From Punica granatum (Eukaryota > Streptophyta > Magnoliopsida > Myrtales > Lythraceae), in the NCBI RefSeq assembly GCF_007655135.1, contig NC_045134.1, forward strand, positions 11,552,982 through 11,616,981: 64,000 nt of DNA. The letters are read 5' to 3'. Below are positions 20,855 to 34,063 of the stretch, piece by piece; the first letter of the stretch is position 1; every line of letters begins with the position of its first letter. Under the pieces are notes generated by a model, which was not told the DNA's origin, ran no database searches, and was given only the letters and a program-made list of their open reading frames with translations. The translations under genes and the position numbers were made by a program.

Positions 20855-22112
20855 TATATATCAATAATGAGCTTATATGATCCTTTTCCTCGATCACTTT
20901 TCCTTATCGTATGGACAATTAAGATGGGTATTTTGTTCTTGAAGCAAAAATAAAAGAATGGAAACTTTTGGCATTGGATGATGCACTGTGAAAGCGAAGG
21001 GTGACAGTGAGATCATGGGCAATTTCAAATGTTCGTCGGATTCTTTTCTGTGAATTTCGAATCATTTACACTGCAGGTACTAATAAATCGCTCGGTCAGC
21101 CGATGACCGTATTCTTGTGGTTAAAAGATCATTTTGCAATTGGACAAGAGGACTGCTAATCCATGTTGCCTTTTCTTTTCTGCATATTTCCCGAGTCAGT
21201 CAAGCTCCTTTCTCCTCTCTATATAATCCTTTTCCTTCGACCGACCGCCGACCAACCAAAAGAGAGAGACAGTGACGTAAAAGTCAATACTTTTATAAAA
21301 GAAAATTCAAATTTGGTTGTTAAATCTTTAATTAGTGATACATGTCTGTTTTAATTTAAGAATTCACAATTTTCACCAAACAAAAATATCAAGATATTTT
21401 ACGTAACTTTGGTGACAGTGTATGTATTTGGAGAGGAAGGAAAGGAATTTCAATGGTTAAACTTAAAAGGAAATTAGGTACGATGAAAATGCACTGGGAG
21501 TAAGTGATTAAAAGATTCCAAGTAACTCACCAAAAAAAAAAAAAAAAATCCCAATTCAAAAAGAAAAAGCATTACACAGAACACACAAAATCGAGCGTCG
21601 TGATACTTGTTCTCGCCTTTAAAACGTCAAACTGATTCTATTTCCAATTTTCGTCAATAGATTTTCCGGAACTCTTTTATTGAAGTTTTTTCCTGTTGCC
21701 CGTTGCATCCGTCCCTTTTTCAAAATCATTTCACTTTCGATTGACCTAACCTATCGAGGAGTGCTTGCAATCACTTGACCATGACACTGAAATCCGGAAC
21801 CACGGAAAAGATGTCATATAGAGTTACAAATGAATCAAAACAGGTTTTTTCTGATTCAAAGCGTCTTTGATAGATACAGCAACTCACACTATGTAGCCCG
21901 GAAACAGAGCATTTCAAATCCTTTACATTTTTATATCGAAGGAACTGATCACAATACCACCGGCCACACAAGCTGGCGTGCTTTGCCTCTTCTGATGATA
22001 TCAAATTCTCCAAAGGAAATGCTTTGTTTCCTTTTTCTACTGTTTAAAAACACGCTGAACGAACTAAGGACCCCTTCGCCGAAGTCCTTGAGTGCAGCGC
22101 CTGTCTTCTTTT
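20855..22112. other. intergenic DNA and 3' region of the WD40 gene
   Basis: There is an A-homopolymer at about 21532-21548 but no supported gene. Sequence below 22113 is probably the 3' untranslated region of the minus-strand WD40 gene. Confidence 0.4.
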
Positions 22113-25100
22113 CTATCTTTCCACGACATCAGCCACGAAGATGCTACCAGAGTCGCACCATCCGCCCAAAACGTCCTTCCCGGGACACTGTCAGCAGAAC
22201 GAGTAGACACTCACCAATGAATTTCCATCAAAAGCCACAAGTGAAGGTACACATCCATATACACTGCTTATGGGCCACACTTGGTATAAAGAATGGACGA
22301 GGATAATGATTCAGTCAATATACTGCTTCCTAGAGCCATTCTATTTCCTAAAAGTTTCCCATTTCTTCTTCGTTCCGCACACAGGAATGCATTATAATCT
22401 TCAGAGAGCAGTGAATTCATACACAAGGCACCACACAACTGCTCAAACTCCAAGAAACTAACAACTTCCAGCCACGATTGATGCAATTCCTAACTCAATG
22501 TCTGATAAATGAAACTACAAACATGTAGAGAACTTCTGCAGATAATAAATCATACCTTATTGAAACCAAGCCAGTTCGAATCACCTCTAAACGTAAATGC
22601 TTTCTTACTTTTCTTCCACTGCCCACAAGATACCTGCTCAATGCAAGCTTGTTAGTATGAGAGAGAAATTTTGGGACAAAGGGGTAACTAATTTCAGATT
22701 ACAAGGGACGTCTGAACTGCTAGTTGGTAATAAAACGAATAATGTGAGTTGGCAAAATGAGGGGGCTGGGGGAAGAATGCAACAGAATCTGATGAACAAG
22801 AGATCTTTGAAGTCATTGTTATTATTATTATTATTACAACAATCACCTCATAATCCATCCCTTGTATATATATGTAGTCGGGATCAACTGAAGAGAATGA
22901 GAGTCCTGTAATCTGCTAGGCGAGCAAACAGCAGCTTTTTACTGACTATGGAGCTCCCAATTTTTTGCTTTAAATCAAATTTGGAATGAAACAACTGCAG
23001 GGACCATTGAAGAGATGAGATTACAGGAGACTCTTATATAACTGACCTCATACTTTGAGCAATTCACCCATCTAGATAATGCTGACCACCTGTACTAAAA
23101 CATTGTTGAGTGTCTGCTGACCAAGTAATAGAAATCAAACATCTCGTAGATTTTCTAGAGTTTTCATGATTAAATACTAAAAAGATGAAATAGACATTCT
23201 TGACCTGCGAGGATCATATATGGTCACAGTGCGGTCAGCTCCACCCACAGCTATGTTGTCTCTAGATGAGCTGCAGACGGCATAGAAGATGTCACCTATA
23301 GATCCACAAATTCTTTGCAGGCAGCCTCCATTCTCCTTTATTCGCAGGTCCCATATAGTCAGCTGCAGGATTCCAGACAATGACTAATTGGGAATTCGAG
23401 AAGATGGTTGCTAATTGGCTATCATCAAACCAGTCAAGAAAAGCAAGATTTGTTTCATGGTTCAATATTTCCAGAATTAGACAAGTCCAATTACTTGCTC
23501 AAACATCATTTCAGGAAAAACTAAAATTACTTCTAATAAAAGAGGGCCGATACAGAATAGTCTCGGGGATATCAATGCTCGTCTGATCTTATTTGAAGAA
23601 TGGGCCCTCGATGTGAGCCGTCAATTTAATAACTTTCCATAGTAAGTAAGTCGATACCAACCTTGTAAAGCAGTTCCATACAGACCTAACCTCATGTAAA
23701 AAGTTCTAACTCGATTTCGTTCTAGTTGAGAGAAGTGATTGGCTCTATCTTATAAAGTTCACATTAATTGACAACAGGTTTTAATTATCGAAAATCCTTC
23801 AGGCTGGTGGGTGACATGCTTATGAAAACGAGACAAAACTAGGTGTCGCCAATGGGCAAACCTGACATCCTTCAGTGACAGCAAGTATCGAATTTCCACC
23901 CCCATTACTGCCTAAGTTCTGTACGAAGTTCAGCGAAGATGGATACCACAGGCTGAAAGACGATTAGGTAGATAAGAAAACATTATAATCAAAGATGACG
24001 AGTGGGAAGGAGAAGAAATGCATTGTCAAAGACTTACGTTCGCAATGTCCGGAGATGGATATCCTGGTCATAGATATCGATGCTTTTGCTGAAGCTTCGT
24101 GCAACAGCTGCCTGCATTTTTGGAGCAGTTAGTGAAACTAAGGAATTGATCACATAGCACTTGGGCGTTTCAATCAAGGGTGTAAAAGATAGCATATAAC
24201 AGTTCATTCTTAAAATATATGTACAGCAGATCATTGTTCTGGAATTTGGCCTTCATTCAGATGTTATCGGATGACCATTAATGAATATGATGAACCAATA
24301 AATAGCAATTGACATGAGGATCTCTAATAGTTAATCCATGAACTTAACTAAATCCTTCAATTTCATGATAGAACAAAGAACTATTTTTGTCACGAATCCT
24401 GAATGAACAACTGAATGGAAGGGCAACCAAAACAGGTCCTGGTGCCATAAGAAGCACGAAGAGAGAAAGGAAAAGGCGTCCAAGAGAGAAAAAAGCCGTG
24501 CAGCATGTCCAAAAGCTTCTCAGTACAAGACTATTTAAGCTGAAGACAACACATGATTGTCAACTATCATCCACACAACAAATTCACAGAGGAAATATGC
24601 CAAGCAAAGGGTGACATTGATTTGGAGAAAAGAATTATTCAGTGAAGATAGTTTATAGTTTAAAAGATAAATATTTTGGATGGACCGATAACCTGTTTAG
24701 ATGCCAAAACTTCTGTGCCGTGTTTTGTACAGAAAAATGAAAGTGTTATGGAATGGAATCGCCACATAAGGCTGGATCCCCTCATGCAGTGACTCCATTC
24801 CCTTCCTTTAGACCAATGAGATCTTAGAAGTCAAAGGAATAAATAAATCAGCACAAGAGTTGGGCACAGGTCACTTACCATGGACCAATGACTTGGACTG
24901 AAGCACACTCCAGCCCAGCTGCCCTCACCGACACCACAATCTTGAGGCAAAACCGAGTACGTGATCTTGTCCACATCTGAAAATTTTAAATGGGAATAGA
25001 TAGAAAGCATAACCACCATAGGCCATGAAAATAATATGGATTTTATAGTTTTGATAAATTAGAGAAACTACAACTCATACAGCAAGAAGGCAAGTAAAAC

Positions 25101-26481
25101 TTACTTTTACCACTGATATCAAGTTTGGAAACAATGAGGTGGCCATAAGAATCCACGCTTCCCAAAATCAAGTGACCAGTGCCTATATGTCATGAAAAAC
25201 AATGTGAAGATCCATTACTTCACATTTTCGAAAACTAAACATAATCTGTGACTTGCAAAAAAGAATCTTCTCACTGTCAGTTTCGGCAAGAACTATGCTT
25301 TGAATTTCCGAACGATGAGGGCATCGATTGACTAATACAGAATCTGTAATCTTCAAATAGGCAACATGATCAGTTACACTATTAATACCCAAAGTGAATA
25401 AAGACAGGAGCGATAGAATGCAGATTTTCCAAATGGGCCAGAAGAAATTGGAATTCGTTTATGGTTCAAATTCGGCAATAATTGTGAAAGCCAGAAAGTG
25501 AACTTAGAGGGTCACAGGATACCTGCGTGTGAAAAGGAATCAGGAGGTTGTCTTTGCCCTCACTAACCAAAGCATCCTCAGAAGGCACCTACAGAACAAT
25601 CTTCAAACATAACCAAATTGCACATCCGAAATTCACAGAAACTGCCTTCTTTACGAACAAATTGTGTGCGCCATTTTGGCACTCATTTGGAGTATTCAGA
25701 ATGAAAACATGACTATCCAGAGCAGTACAGTTGTTTTAAGAAACAATTACTCAAGCGTCTCTTCCACTCGCATTGAGTTCGACAATGGGACCACTTTTGC
25801 ACCCCGAAAAAGGTTGAGTCTCAGCTAACTTAGCACCACAGCCCGACATAACACTATCTATTGATTTAACAGGAATGGCAGATGACCTTGCAAGTCAGTT
25901 GTTCCGACACCATTCTTCAGAGGGCAAAATGAGATTCTACGAACTAACTTGGCAACAAATCATTAAGGTTTCTCGCAGAGTCCACGTCATTTGGCCCGAA
26001 ATCAACCGAAAGAATCCAATCCATAATTGCCCATTTCATATGATGGCCACAAGCAGCTCGTGCGCGAAAAGCAAAATCAAAACTTTAGACTGAGAAATGA
26101 AATCCCCCACATACGACGATGAAAGCAAGTAAAAAGGAATCCGAATCTCGACCTTGAGTTTATAAACATTGCAGCCGGAGGCAATGTAAACACAGCAAGC
26201 AGAGCCATCCTCGTCCACCTGAACAAGCCAGAGCAGTGAGAAGTCAATCAGAAATTTGACAGAGACAGAGGAGGAGACGAGAGTATTTAGGGTTTTGGAA
26301 GAAGGGGGGGTGGCGGAGAAATGGAAGAAGGGCTGTGCTGTACTGTACATGGAGAGCGAGGCGGGTGGATTGGAGGCTCCCCGGAGATGGGTTCTGAATC
26401 AGAGACGGAGGCACCGACGCCTTCAACAGACTCTTCGCCTCCAGCATTGATAATGGCGGGAAGGGAACCCGTCATGGACAT
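22113..26481 (-). CDS. plant-conserved WD40-repeat (transducin-like) protein
   Basis: Thirteen exons join in phase: 26481-26344 (uncertain), 26218-26153, 25588-25523, 25350-25275, 25182-25105, 24976-24879, 24111-24038, 23952-23862, 23362-23205, 23089-23047, 22912-22847, 22633-22556 and 22187-22113, ending in TAG. Together they encode about 368 residues. Recognisable pieces in order are VDEDGSACCVYIASGCNVYK, VNRCPHRSEIQSIVLAE, GSVDSYGHLIVSKLD, GVGEGSWAGVCFSPSHWSM, AAVARSFSKSIDIYDQDIHL, LTIWDLRIKENGGC, AVGGADRTVTIYDPRRW, GLSFSSVDPDYIYIQG, RGDSNWLGF and GGWCDSGSIFVADV. The WD-type ends (TIWDLR, VTIYDPRR) indicate a small beta-propeller. The order agrees with a family of uncharacterised plant WD40 proteins; its molecular role is unknown to me. 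Every junction from exon 2 onward has GT-AG borders and continuous phase. Confidence 0.85.
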
Positions 26482-26519
26482 TGACTGAAGCAGCGCCACA
26501 TTTATATGGGAAGGTCTAT

Positions 26520-26698
26520 TGATGCAGCATAGTAAATTACTCTAAAGATGCGTTAAAATGGTAAATCATGGGTATTTTAAGATATTATTGTCATTACCAG
26601 AGAGGATAAATTACATAGCTTGAAAAACTATATCAATGGGGAATTATATGGTGCAATCAATAAATTTGGTTGCACTATACCATCAAATAAATTACTAA
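26520..26698. other. short AT-rich intergenic stretch upstream of the WD40 gene
   Basis: No defined feature. It presumably carries part of the WD40 gene promoter on the minus strand. Confidence 0.3.
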
Positions 26699-26935
26699 TA
26701 CTGCGTTTGATTTCAAAGTAAGATTTTAAAATTAGATTTTAATTTTAAAAAAGAGTGGTATAAATGGAGCACACCATTTGACTTTATATGAGTTATTTTG
26801 TTTTGTTGTGGAAAAAGAGTGATATAAATGGGGCCCACCCTTTGACTTTGTATAAGTTATTTTGTTTTATTATGAGTAGAATTAAATTAAAGTACGATTT
26901 TAAAATCATATTATGAAACCAACAAACCATAAATG
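26699..26935. repeat. MITE-like element with GTTTGNTTTN ends, copy 2
   Basis: The left end is TGCGTTTGATTTCAAAGTAA. The right end, reverse complemented, is GTTTGTTGGTTTCATAATAT. GATTTTAAAAT lies inside both arms. The interior has a GGGGCCCACCCTTTGACTTT block, present twice in diverged form, which is related to the element at 3425-3772. Confidence 0.5.
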
Positions 26936-28450
26936 TGTAAGTAAAATTCTTTAAAATTTGTGTACTTTATTTCAAATTTTGAATAATTTATAGCGAAAGG
27001 TGTGTAATTTATTTTGAAATTTATTCAACTTACTTTATTTCTTTTTGTGGGTAGAACTTATTAATTTCTCTATAAGTAATTTACTAAAAATTCGTATAAA
27101 TTAGTACGAATTGAAGTAACTAATTTTATTTGCATGGTGCTACCCAATTGTACCATAGACCATTCACTCTCAAAATGATTCTTCAAGTTTAAATCGGTCA
27201 CGACTTTGGCTCTCAAAAAAATTTTACCACCAAAACCATCCTCTAACATTAATTTCGTCTATCAGAATAGTCATTCGTTAAAGTAACAAAATGATAATCT
27301 GATGTGGCCTCCTATTTAAATTGACAATGTTATTTAATCTCAAACTCTAAAATTTACGCCATTTTTCTCTTTTAAAAAAATGGCAAAAAAAAATTTAATA
27401 AAGGGGAGCTCCCACCAAAGCTCTCCCCTCTATATTCTCTCCCTTATAAGAGAGAGGGAATAGCGAGAGAGCTCTGGCAGGGGCTCCCCCCGATGAACAC
27501 CCTAGTAGGCGGGTCGTTGAAGGCCTGAGAAGTCAATTGCAACTTCGCTCGGGGTGAATCGCAGGCAGGGGAGCTCTTGCCAAGCTACCCGGTTCTCTCT
27601 CTCTCTCTCCGAAAGGAGAGGGAGCAAAGGTATCACAGGTGGGGGAGCTTCTACCATGGTACATCTTTTTTAATTGGAATTAGTTTAATTCACGTGTCGC
27701 GTGGTAATTTTTTTGTCAATTTTTATAGGATCTAAAGTAGGTAATTAACACATAATATATATGAAGAAAAATATATAAAATAACTACATGTTTTTACCAA
27801 GTAGACCTAACAAATGATAGAAATCGTGGGCGTAGACAAATATGTAATCCGGCCTAGTAGAAATGCGTATAACAATATTCATGTAATATAACTCTAATAG
27901 CATTGGCCCAATGATTAAAGGAAGCAACTTCATCGATGAAGATCCAAGTTTTTGTGCCTTGTATTTATAGGGATATCGGACATTGAACTTGAATAATATC
28001 ACATGCATCGAGGGTGCTCTCCAATTATCGAGAAATTTTTTATTTTTCAAGAAATTTAGTTATATATTATTACTTACAAATGATACGGAAACATAATTAA
28101 AATGCGTAGAATATGATACAAGCAAATTATAATGTAAGTTCATTGAACTGAAATAGAAAGGTCAATGCAATATAGAGCTGAGAGTTTGTAATTTCGTTTA
28201 TGTTGTACTTTTTGTCTATGTGCGCCCAACTTTTATATATTATAAGTGATTTGATATCTCTCAATCTATAATGAACTACATGCACAGTAAGATATCAAAG
28301 CGAAACTTGAAAAGTGAACTTTAATGCTGATGGGGTTCTCTCTTGATTTATCGTTATCTCAAGTTCAATCCCTAACCTGACCAAGTATGGACTGAAACGA
28401 TATGCTTACAACTGATATGTAAAATTTCTCATAAAATAATTGTGGTTTAT
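26936..28450. other. repeat-like intergenic DNA
   Basis: At 27150-27330 one arm of a long-TIR-type repeat seems present, including a CTGATGTGGCC motif. No matching opposite arm was found. A CTCTC tract lies at 27595-27612. No gene is supported. Confidence 0.35.
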
Positions 28451-28459
28451 GATACATAT

Positions 28460-28512
<53 letters not shown>

Positions 28513-28513
28513 G
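28450..28513. repeat. (TA)n microsatellite followed by poly-T
   Basis: About 25 TATATA units with small interruptions run directly into a T homopolymer of about 18. Confidence 0.9.
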
Positions 28514-30378
28514 CTTGAGAATTGTTGTAAATATTTGATGTAACATGACAAAACTATATGAAATGGCAATCCTAGTACTTCTTATCGAAGTACCTGTTTA
28601 TCCTTATTCATAAAAGGAGAATGAAATGACTTGAAATGAGTGAAATCTCCACTTGGGCACATCGGCCATCTTCATGTGACAATTGACCATGTTCATGTGC
28701 CCATCTTCATAATTTTAGTATTATCTTCTAAAATTTAAAAAAAAAAAATGATGGAAGTCCAATGGCTATTCCTTTTCTATTCTTTAACCACTACAGTATT
28801 CATGTATTCCCTAGGATCATACATCGAGTGCTCCACCAACTCTTTTCTTCAACCTCTCTCTCTCTCTCTCTCAAATCAATTGATATCTTATATATATTAC
28901 TCAAAGTATAATTAGAACAATCTCTCTCTTTGAGATACGGATTCGTTTTGAGGGAAAAGAAAATCTCCATTGTGCAAAAGGGAGATGTTCTCTTCATGGG
29001 TAAAGCGGGGAAGATGATTATGTGGTGATGATTATAATATCGACAGTGGGAGGATCCCTTGGTGGACCCTGATTTTGACTTTTTATTGAGGAGTAGGCCT
29101 TTCAAACTATACGAAATTTCCAGAGGGTTTGGTCATGGAAGATCCAAGTAACCATATCGAAGTTCGACATCGCTGCTTCCTTCTTTTGTTGGACGGACAA
29201 GGACTGCCCCAGACCCGCACTCCATGCACGCCTTGACGACTCCACCTCTTCCGCCATATCAAAAAACAGGCGAATCTCAGTACTTTTAGGACAAATTTGT
29301 GGCATGAACTGAAGAGGATTAGATCCTCCTTCGGCATGATTACCAATTGTGAATCACTTACCACCTCGATGGAACAAAATGTTATTAATTCTTAGCAAAT
29401 TGTCTAGTTGTATATACATTGCATAGCCAGGACCATGTTCCCAAATTGTTGAATCTATTAATTAGAGATTCTTCCCTAATCTAAGCCCCGCTCACTAACT
29501 AGATCAATGCACCGAATTCCAAATTCCGAGAATAAAGTTATCGGTTCAACCGGAATTCATAACTGTAATCAGTTTTTCCCTGGTGTTTATGAGTATCCAG
29601 CTTTCTTGCTATCTACATGTGAATAGGAAAAACCCTGCTCACATAGCTTTTCCAACTATTTGCAGGAACCAACCATAATAATAATAATGAGAAAATAATG
29701 GGTGAGGAAAACACAACTATTTGGTTGTGTAAGACTCCACTCATGAATAACACGTGTAAGATAAGAAAGAGAGAGAGTATATGGTGGGACACTTGTCATT
29801 CAGGAGTGAAGTTTTACACAAGTACACACCCAATATCTTCGGGTATCTATAGAGAAGTAAAAGGCAGGGCGTTCTTTCTGAGCTGTGAGCTGTGAGCTGT
29901 GAGTATAGGAATCAAAGGGGTCAGTGCATGCCAAAGGAATCCACTGACCACACACATCACCATTTCAGGAATGAAATGATTCTCTCAGCTTTCCCCTTCT
30001 GTTAAATTAAAATCACCATTTTGTTTTTCTCCCCTTTCATACATACCTGTCAGGGATGGGTCACATACACACGAGACCCATCGATGATATTTTTTTTAAT
30101 TTGTTTTACGACCAGGCATTGGCATGGCCTTTCGCTTTCTCGATATGGGATTATATCTTAATAATAGCGAATCACCCCGCTTTTCCAATGTTTATTGTCA
30201 TCTGTATAACTTTTTAGTTTAGCCGCTGCTGACTTCCACCTGCAATCTCTTGTTTTGAGCTACCTCACTTGTTAATTCCAAAGGACCACACACACATATA
30301 TATATATATATGTTATCTTTCTTTGTATAAATATAACGAGAAAGAGACAGGGGATGGAGTGGGGGAGACATTCATCTA
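28514..30378. other. intergenic DNA
   Basis: A CTCTCTCTCTCTCTCTC run lies at about 28853-28872. Three tandem AGCTGTG units occur at 29880-29900. Open frames at 29102-29364 lie in two registers and show no family I can name. Confidence 0.4.
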
Positions 30379-30475
30379 CATCTTCTTCTTCTTCTTCTTC
30401 TTCTTCTTCTTCTTCTTCTCTTCTTCTTCTCTCTTCTTCTTCTTCTTCTTCTTCTTCTTCTTCTTCTTCTGCTTC
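30379..30475 (+). repeat. (CTT)n microsatellite, about 97 bp
   Basis: Roughly 30 CTT triplets with two short interruptions. It yields artificial poly-Phe or poly-Glu open frames on either strand. A short open segment follows (MRDRGDVEESMKCRFGLALP), but no family supports a gene. Confidence 0.95.
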
Positions 30476-30479
30476 TTTT

Positions 30480-32183
30480 GATCCTCTGAAGTGCTGATGA
30501 TGGAAGGCGAGGGAGCTCGGAGAGAAGAGACATGGAGTCTCTTCAAGCCTCCATGAGAGACAGAGGAGATGTAGAAGAGAGTATGAAGTGCAGATTTGGA
30601 TTGGCACTTCCCTCTGATAATTATGCATAGGAAAGGAGATATGAAAGGAAAGCTGTGCTCACTTCTGAAGACTCTGTCATTCCTCTACCTTCTCAGCAGC
30701 CTAATTCTTAGCAGCTGAGACCCATCTGCAAATTTTTTTTCCTCTTCGTCCCGAGCGGAGCGGAACTATAGAAAGTCGACTTCCAACAAGCAACTCTTCT
30801 GTCAAGAGTCGAGATCGTCAGAAATTCAAGAGGTTTGGGCTGGCTAATACCTCTGGTACTTAAGAGGAATAAACGTATATAAATGTAAACTCAGCTTAGA
30901 TGTTTCTGATCTTCATTTCTGTCGTCCAAGTGTAGAAAATTAAGGAGCCAACTTAATTTAGTGGAAGCAAACTAGCCCTTTCAAGGCAAATATCTATATC
31001 CGATCGTAAGATCTAACAATCGGTTTGAACTAGCATGCTTCTCCTTCCAGTGTTGTATGTTCAGACTGCGATTTTTCCGGTAATTAACTCTTGGATCTTG
31101 AAACCTCCGGTATGCAGTATTAATACTGTTCAGTCAGCTGATTAGAAGTACAGGTCTCTATTAACTGACAATGGATTTTTCTAGCAGAAGATGATTTGCT
31201 CAATGCCGAGAATGTGTCGAGCAGAAAGGTTATGAACGTTCATTGTAGAAAGAAGTATCATTCACGATCTTGCGCTATGATTGTTCATTGAGGAAAGAAA
31301 CAGTATGAATGTTCCCTGATGAATGTAGTCGCATAGATGATCACGCAGCTGCACTGTAAAAAGAACTATCATTAATAATCTTGGGCTATAATTGTTAAAT
31401 CAACCGAAGAAGATTGAATTGAATGACTGGCACTTATGTTGAGTGATCAGCAGAACAAGGAGAAGTCCTCTCATCCCATCTCCATCCCGACTGTACGTCG
31501 CATATCCACGGAAAACTATCAGCTCAGTGCACGCTCAGTCATTCCGAGCATGAGAGTCTCTGGTGATATTATACAGGATATACGTGCTCGTACAAAACAG
31601 CATTGTAAACGATAAAATGAACTGTTCATATCTACCCAACCTAACATCACTTTCCTTTCAGAAAGAGGTGATAGCTGCTGGATGCTCTGCTTGAAACTGC
31701 CTGAACCCCCAACTGGGGCCCAGCGACATCTGAATTGAGCTCAGCAGATGAAGCACTTACAGACGGTGAAAAAACACGAAATGCTCCGTCATTCATATCT
31801 TTAAGTTCAGAAGCAGCAATTCTTCCCCGAAATTGCTAAACCAACATTCAACTGGAGAAGTCACGTTCGAGCGGAAATTTCCTGTTTGAACTTCTTAAAT
31901 GACATTCTGAACGATAGCAACTACAATAGTAAGCGAAAAGGGAAAGACGATGACAGCATTTACAACTAAGACACACTTTGACAGGAGAAAAACATTAGGA
32001 AACAAATGAAGGCTAACGCAATTCAAGAGTTCTCCTAATCCCTTCTTTTACAGGAACAGCATACATCAGTTGCATCATCCTTGCAGACCATTACCTATGA
32101 CCTATCACTTCTCTAAATTTCACAAACACAAATCTCTCTCCCAATTTCTTTAAACAGCTTACCCTCTTTCTCCGAGCTTCTCG
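30480..32183. other. intergenic DNA and 3' region of the Tubby-like gene
   Basis: No gene is supported. The part nearest 32183 should be the 3' untranslated region of the minus-strand Tubby-like gene. Confidence 0.4.
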
Positions 32184-34063
32184 CTATTCACAAGCCAATT
32201 TGGTGTCGAAGCTCGTCAGGCAGATGGCGAAAGCCTGAAATGCAGAGAGTGGGTAACGATAATCCATTGTGAACATGTCCTTCCCAACCTTACCAAACTG
32301 GAGAATGATCTTATCATGGTCGGTCTGAGAGCTCCCAGGCTGAGAAGATGACGGTGCAGGGCCAGTGCTATTACTGGGTGGATTCGCAGCAATCAGCTGG
32401 AAGTTCTTCACAGATGCCACTGTCACCCTGCCACGGAAGTTGAGGCACCAGCACTGTAGCTGCTCGTGCCATCTAGGTGCCTTGTTCTTGAGTACCAGAG
32501 GCCCCTCCTTCCTCTCCTCATCTCCGCCCTCCTCACCCAATGGCCCCAAGATGTCGGAGAATCGGGAACTGCTGAACTCTGTCGAAGTGTCAATCGACTT
32601 AGAAAATGACATGCTGCGGAAGGAATCCTCCAATGAGCGGGGAAGGAGCTCAGGCTGACCGGGGACAGACCCGCCCTGCGCGAGGGAAGAGGCTGGGATG
32701 GAGTGCATCATGCAATGCATCCTCCGTGGGCCCCTTGTGCCCAACACGTTGAGCTCGTATGTCACCTGAGCAATGTTGTAGCTTCCCGTGGGGACTTTCG
32801 GGGAGACTTTCTTAGAGTAGAACCTACGACTTCGTCCTGGTGGAGAAGAAAGCTGCGCATTGTTGTATGGAGGCTGGGTATCGTAAATTATGAATTTGGT
32901 GCCAAGAAAATTCGACCTGAAACAATTGTGCACGAGCAAATCTCAACAAATAGCATTTCCTTCATGTCTTACTAACAAAAAACAATGTGGTCAAACGGGA
33001 CAACAAAGATAAATGGTACAGAGAAAATGATTGTAGATTAACCTTCCCTACCTTAATTTACCAATGTAAGTGCTGCTTGATCTTGATATGTTATCAACAT
33101 GCATGGAAATTACATACTCAGTGCACGTTGTTCTCCGGGTGCGTTTCGCAGAAAGAAGGAACTTTCCATTCTCAACAAGCAGAGCTGCGAAAGCATAGCC
33201 AGTTATGAATAGGTTTTGGCCATTGAGAAAAATATGTATGTACTGAATCACGTATTTACGAGAGGAAACCTCGTGGTCAGTAATGATAACAAGTAGTTAA
33301 TCGTCTCAAAGAAATTAAATTTATGTGAAAATTATAAAATGGAGGCACTCAAGCCTGTCCTGACAAACTACAAAATCAGTTTAGGAGCTTCCTTTTATTA
33401 AAGTATAAGTACCCGTAAACCAACCACAAAGAAGAAAGACTAAAGAAGCAAGCATTTGTTAACAGAAAAAACCAGTACAAGACAGCAGTAATACATCAAT
33501 GTAACCCAATCAGTGTCGGCGGCAATTCTTAACTATACCTGGGTTGAGGCAGAGGAAGAGGTGATAAGTTAAATTCGATTTGTCCCGTTTGATAAAACAC
33601 TGAATAGTCCCATCTCGAGGACCCGGCTGCATTACAGTTATGAAAACATGGCATTAAAGACCTCATCAACAGGAAACAAAACATCTCATTACCATAGATT
33701 GCCTTATCCTACCTGCTTCAATGAAACAGGGAAGGTTATCTTCCCAGATACCTCAGGGCAGTTAACGATCTCCTTGCACATTTCCCTCCACGACCTGCAC
33801 ACTCCAGCACAGGCAACTACGTGCTTACGAGCAGGCCACGTGCTCTCACTCGCCTCTAAACGCTTGATCACATCACGAAGCAGCTCAGGCGGGAGGCTGG
33901 CCCACTTGCTCGTCTGAACCACCAGAGGCGAATCGTGCAGCTCGTGGACTGAGCCCTGCGATTTCCCTTGGTGGTGCGAGCCAGGCAACCTCACCTCAAA
34001 ACTCCGCCTTGACAAGCTCCCAAACCCATCCCTGATGTCACGGACTATACTACGGAATGACAT
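32184..34063 (-). CDS. TLP: Tubby-like F-box protein (TLP1/TLP5 type)
   Basis: Four coding exons (34063-33713, 33626-33539, 33184-33052 and 32916-32184) join in phase to 434 residues ending FDTKLACE, the usual end of this family. The N terminus [20 protein letters not shown] is typical of plant TLPs. An F-box follows at about 52-105 ([20 protein letters not shown] ... [12 protein letters not shown]). The Tubby domain runs from about 107 to the end, with [78 protein letters not shown] and [21 protein letters not shown]189 and R191 in IGKLR match the pair that binds phosphoinositides in animal Tubby. Family knowledge suggests membrane tethering and an SCF ubiquitin-ligase role through the F-box. 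Overall it looks closest to Arabidopsis TLP1/TLP5. No defect is visible. Confidence 0.97.

Noticed and set aside
20526..20897. Open frames running through the N gap
   Set aside because: They are produced by translating unknown bases. The readable part matches no family I know.
30269..30628. Poly-Phe and poly-Glu open frames
   Set aside because: They are artefacts of the CTT microsatellite, with no conserved flanking protein sequence.
30500..30640. Possible miR159/miR319-like precursor (TTTGGATTGG near GGGAGCTCGG)
   Set aside because: The match to the mature miRNA fails after about ten bases and no complementary arm could be found.
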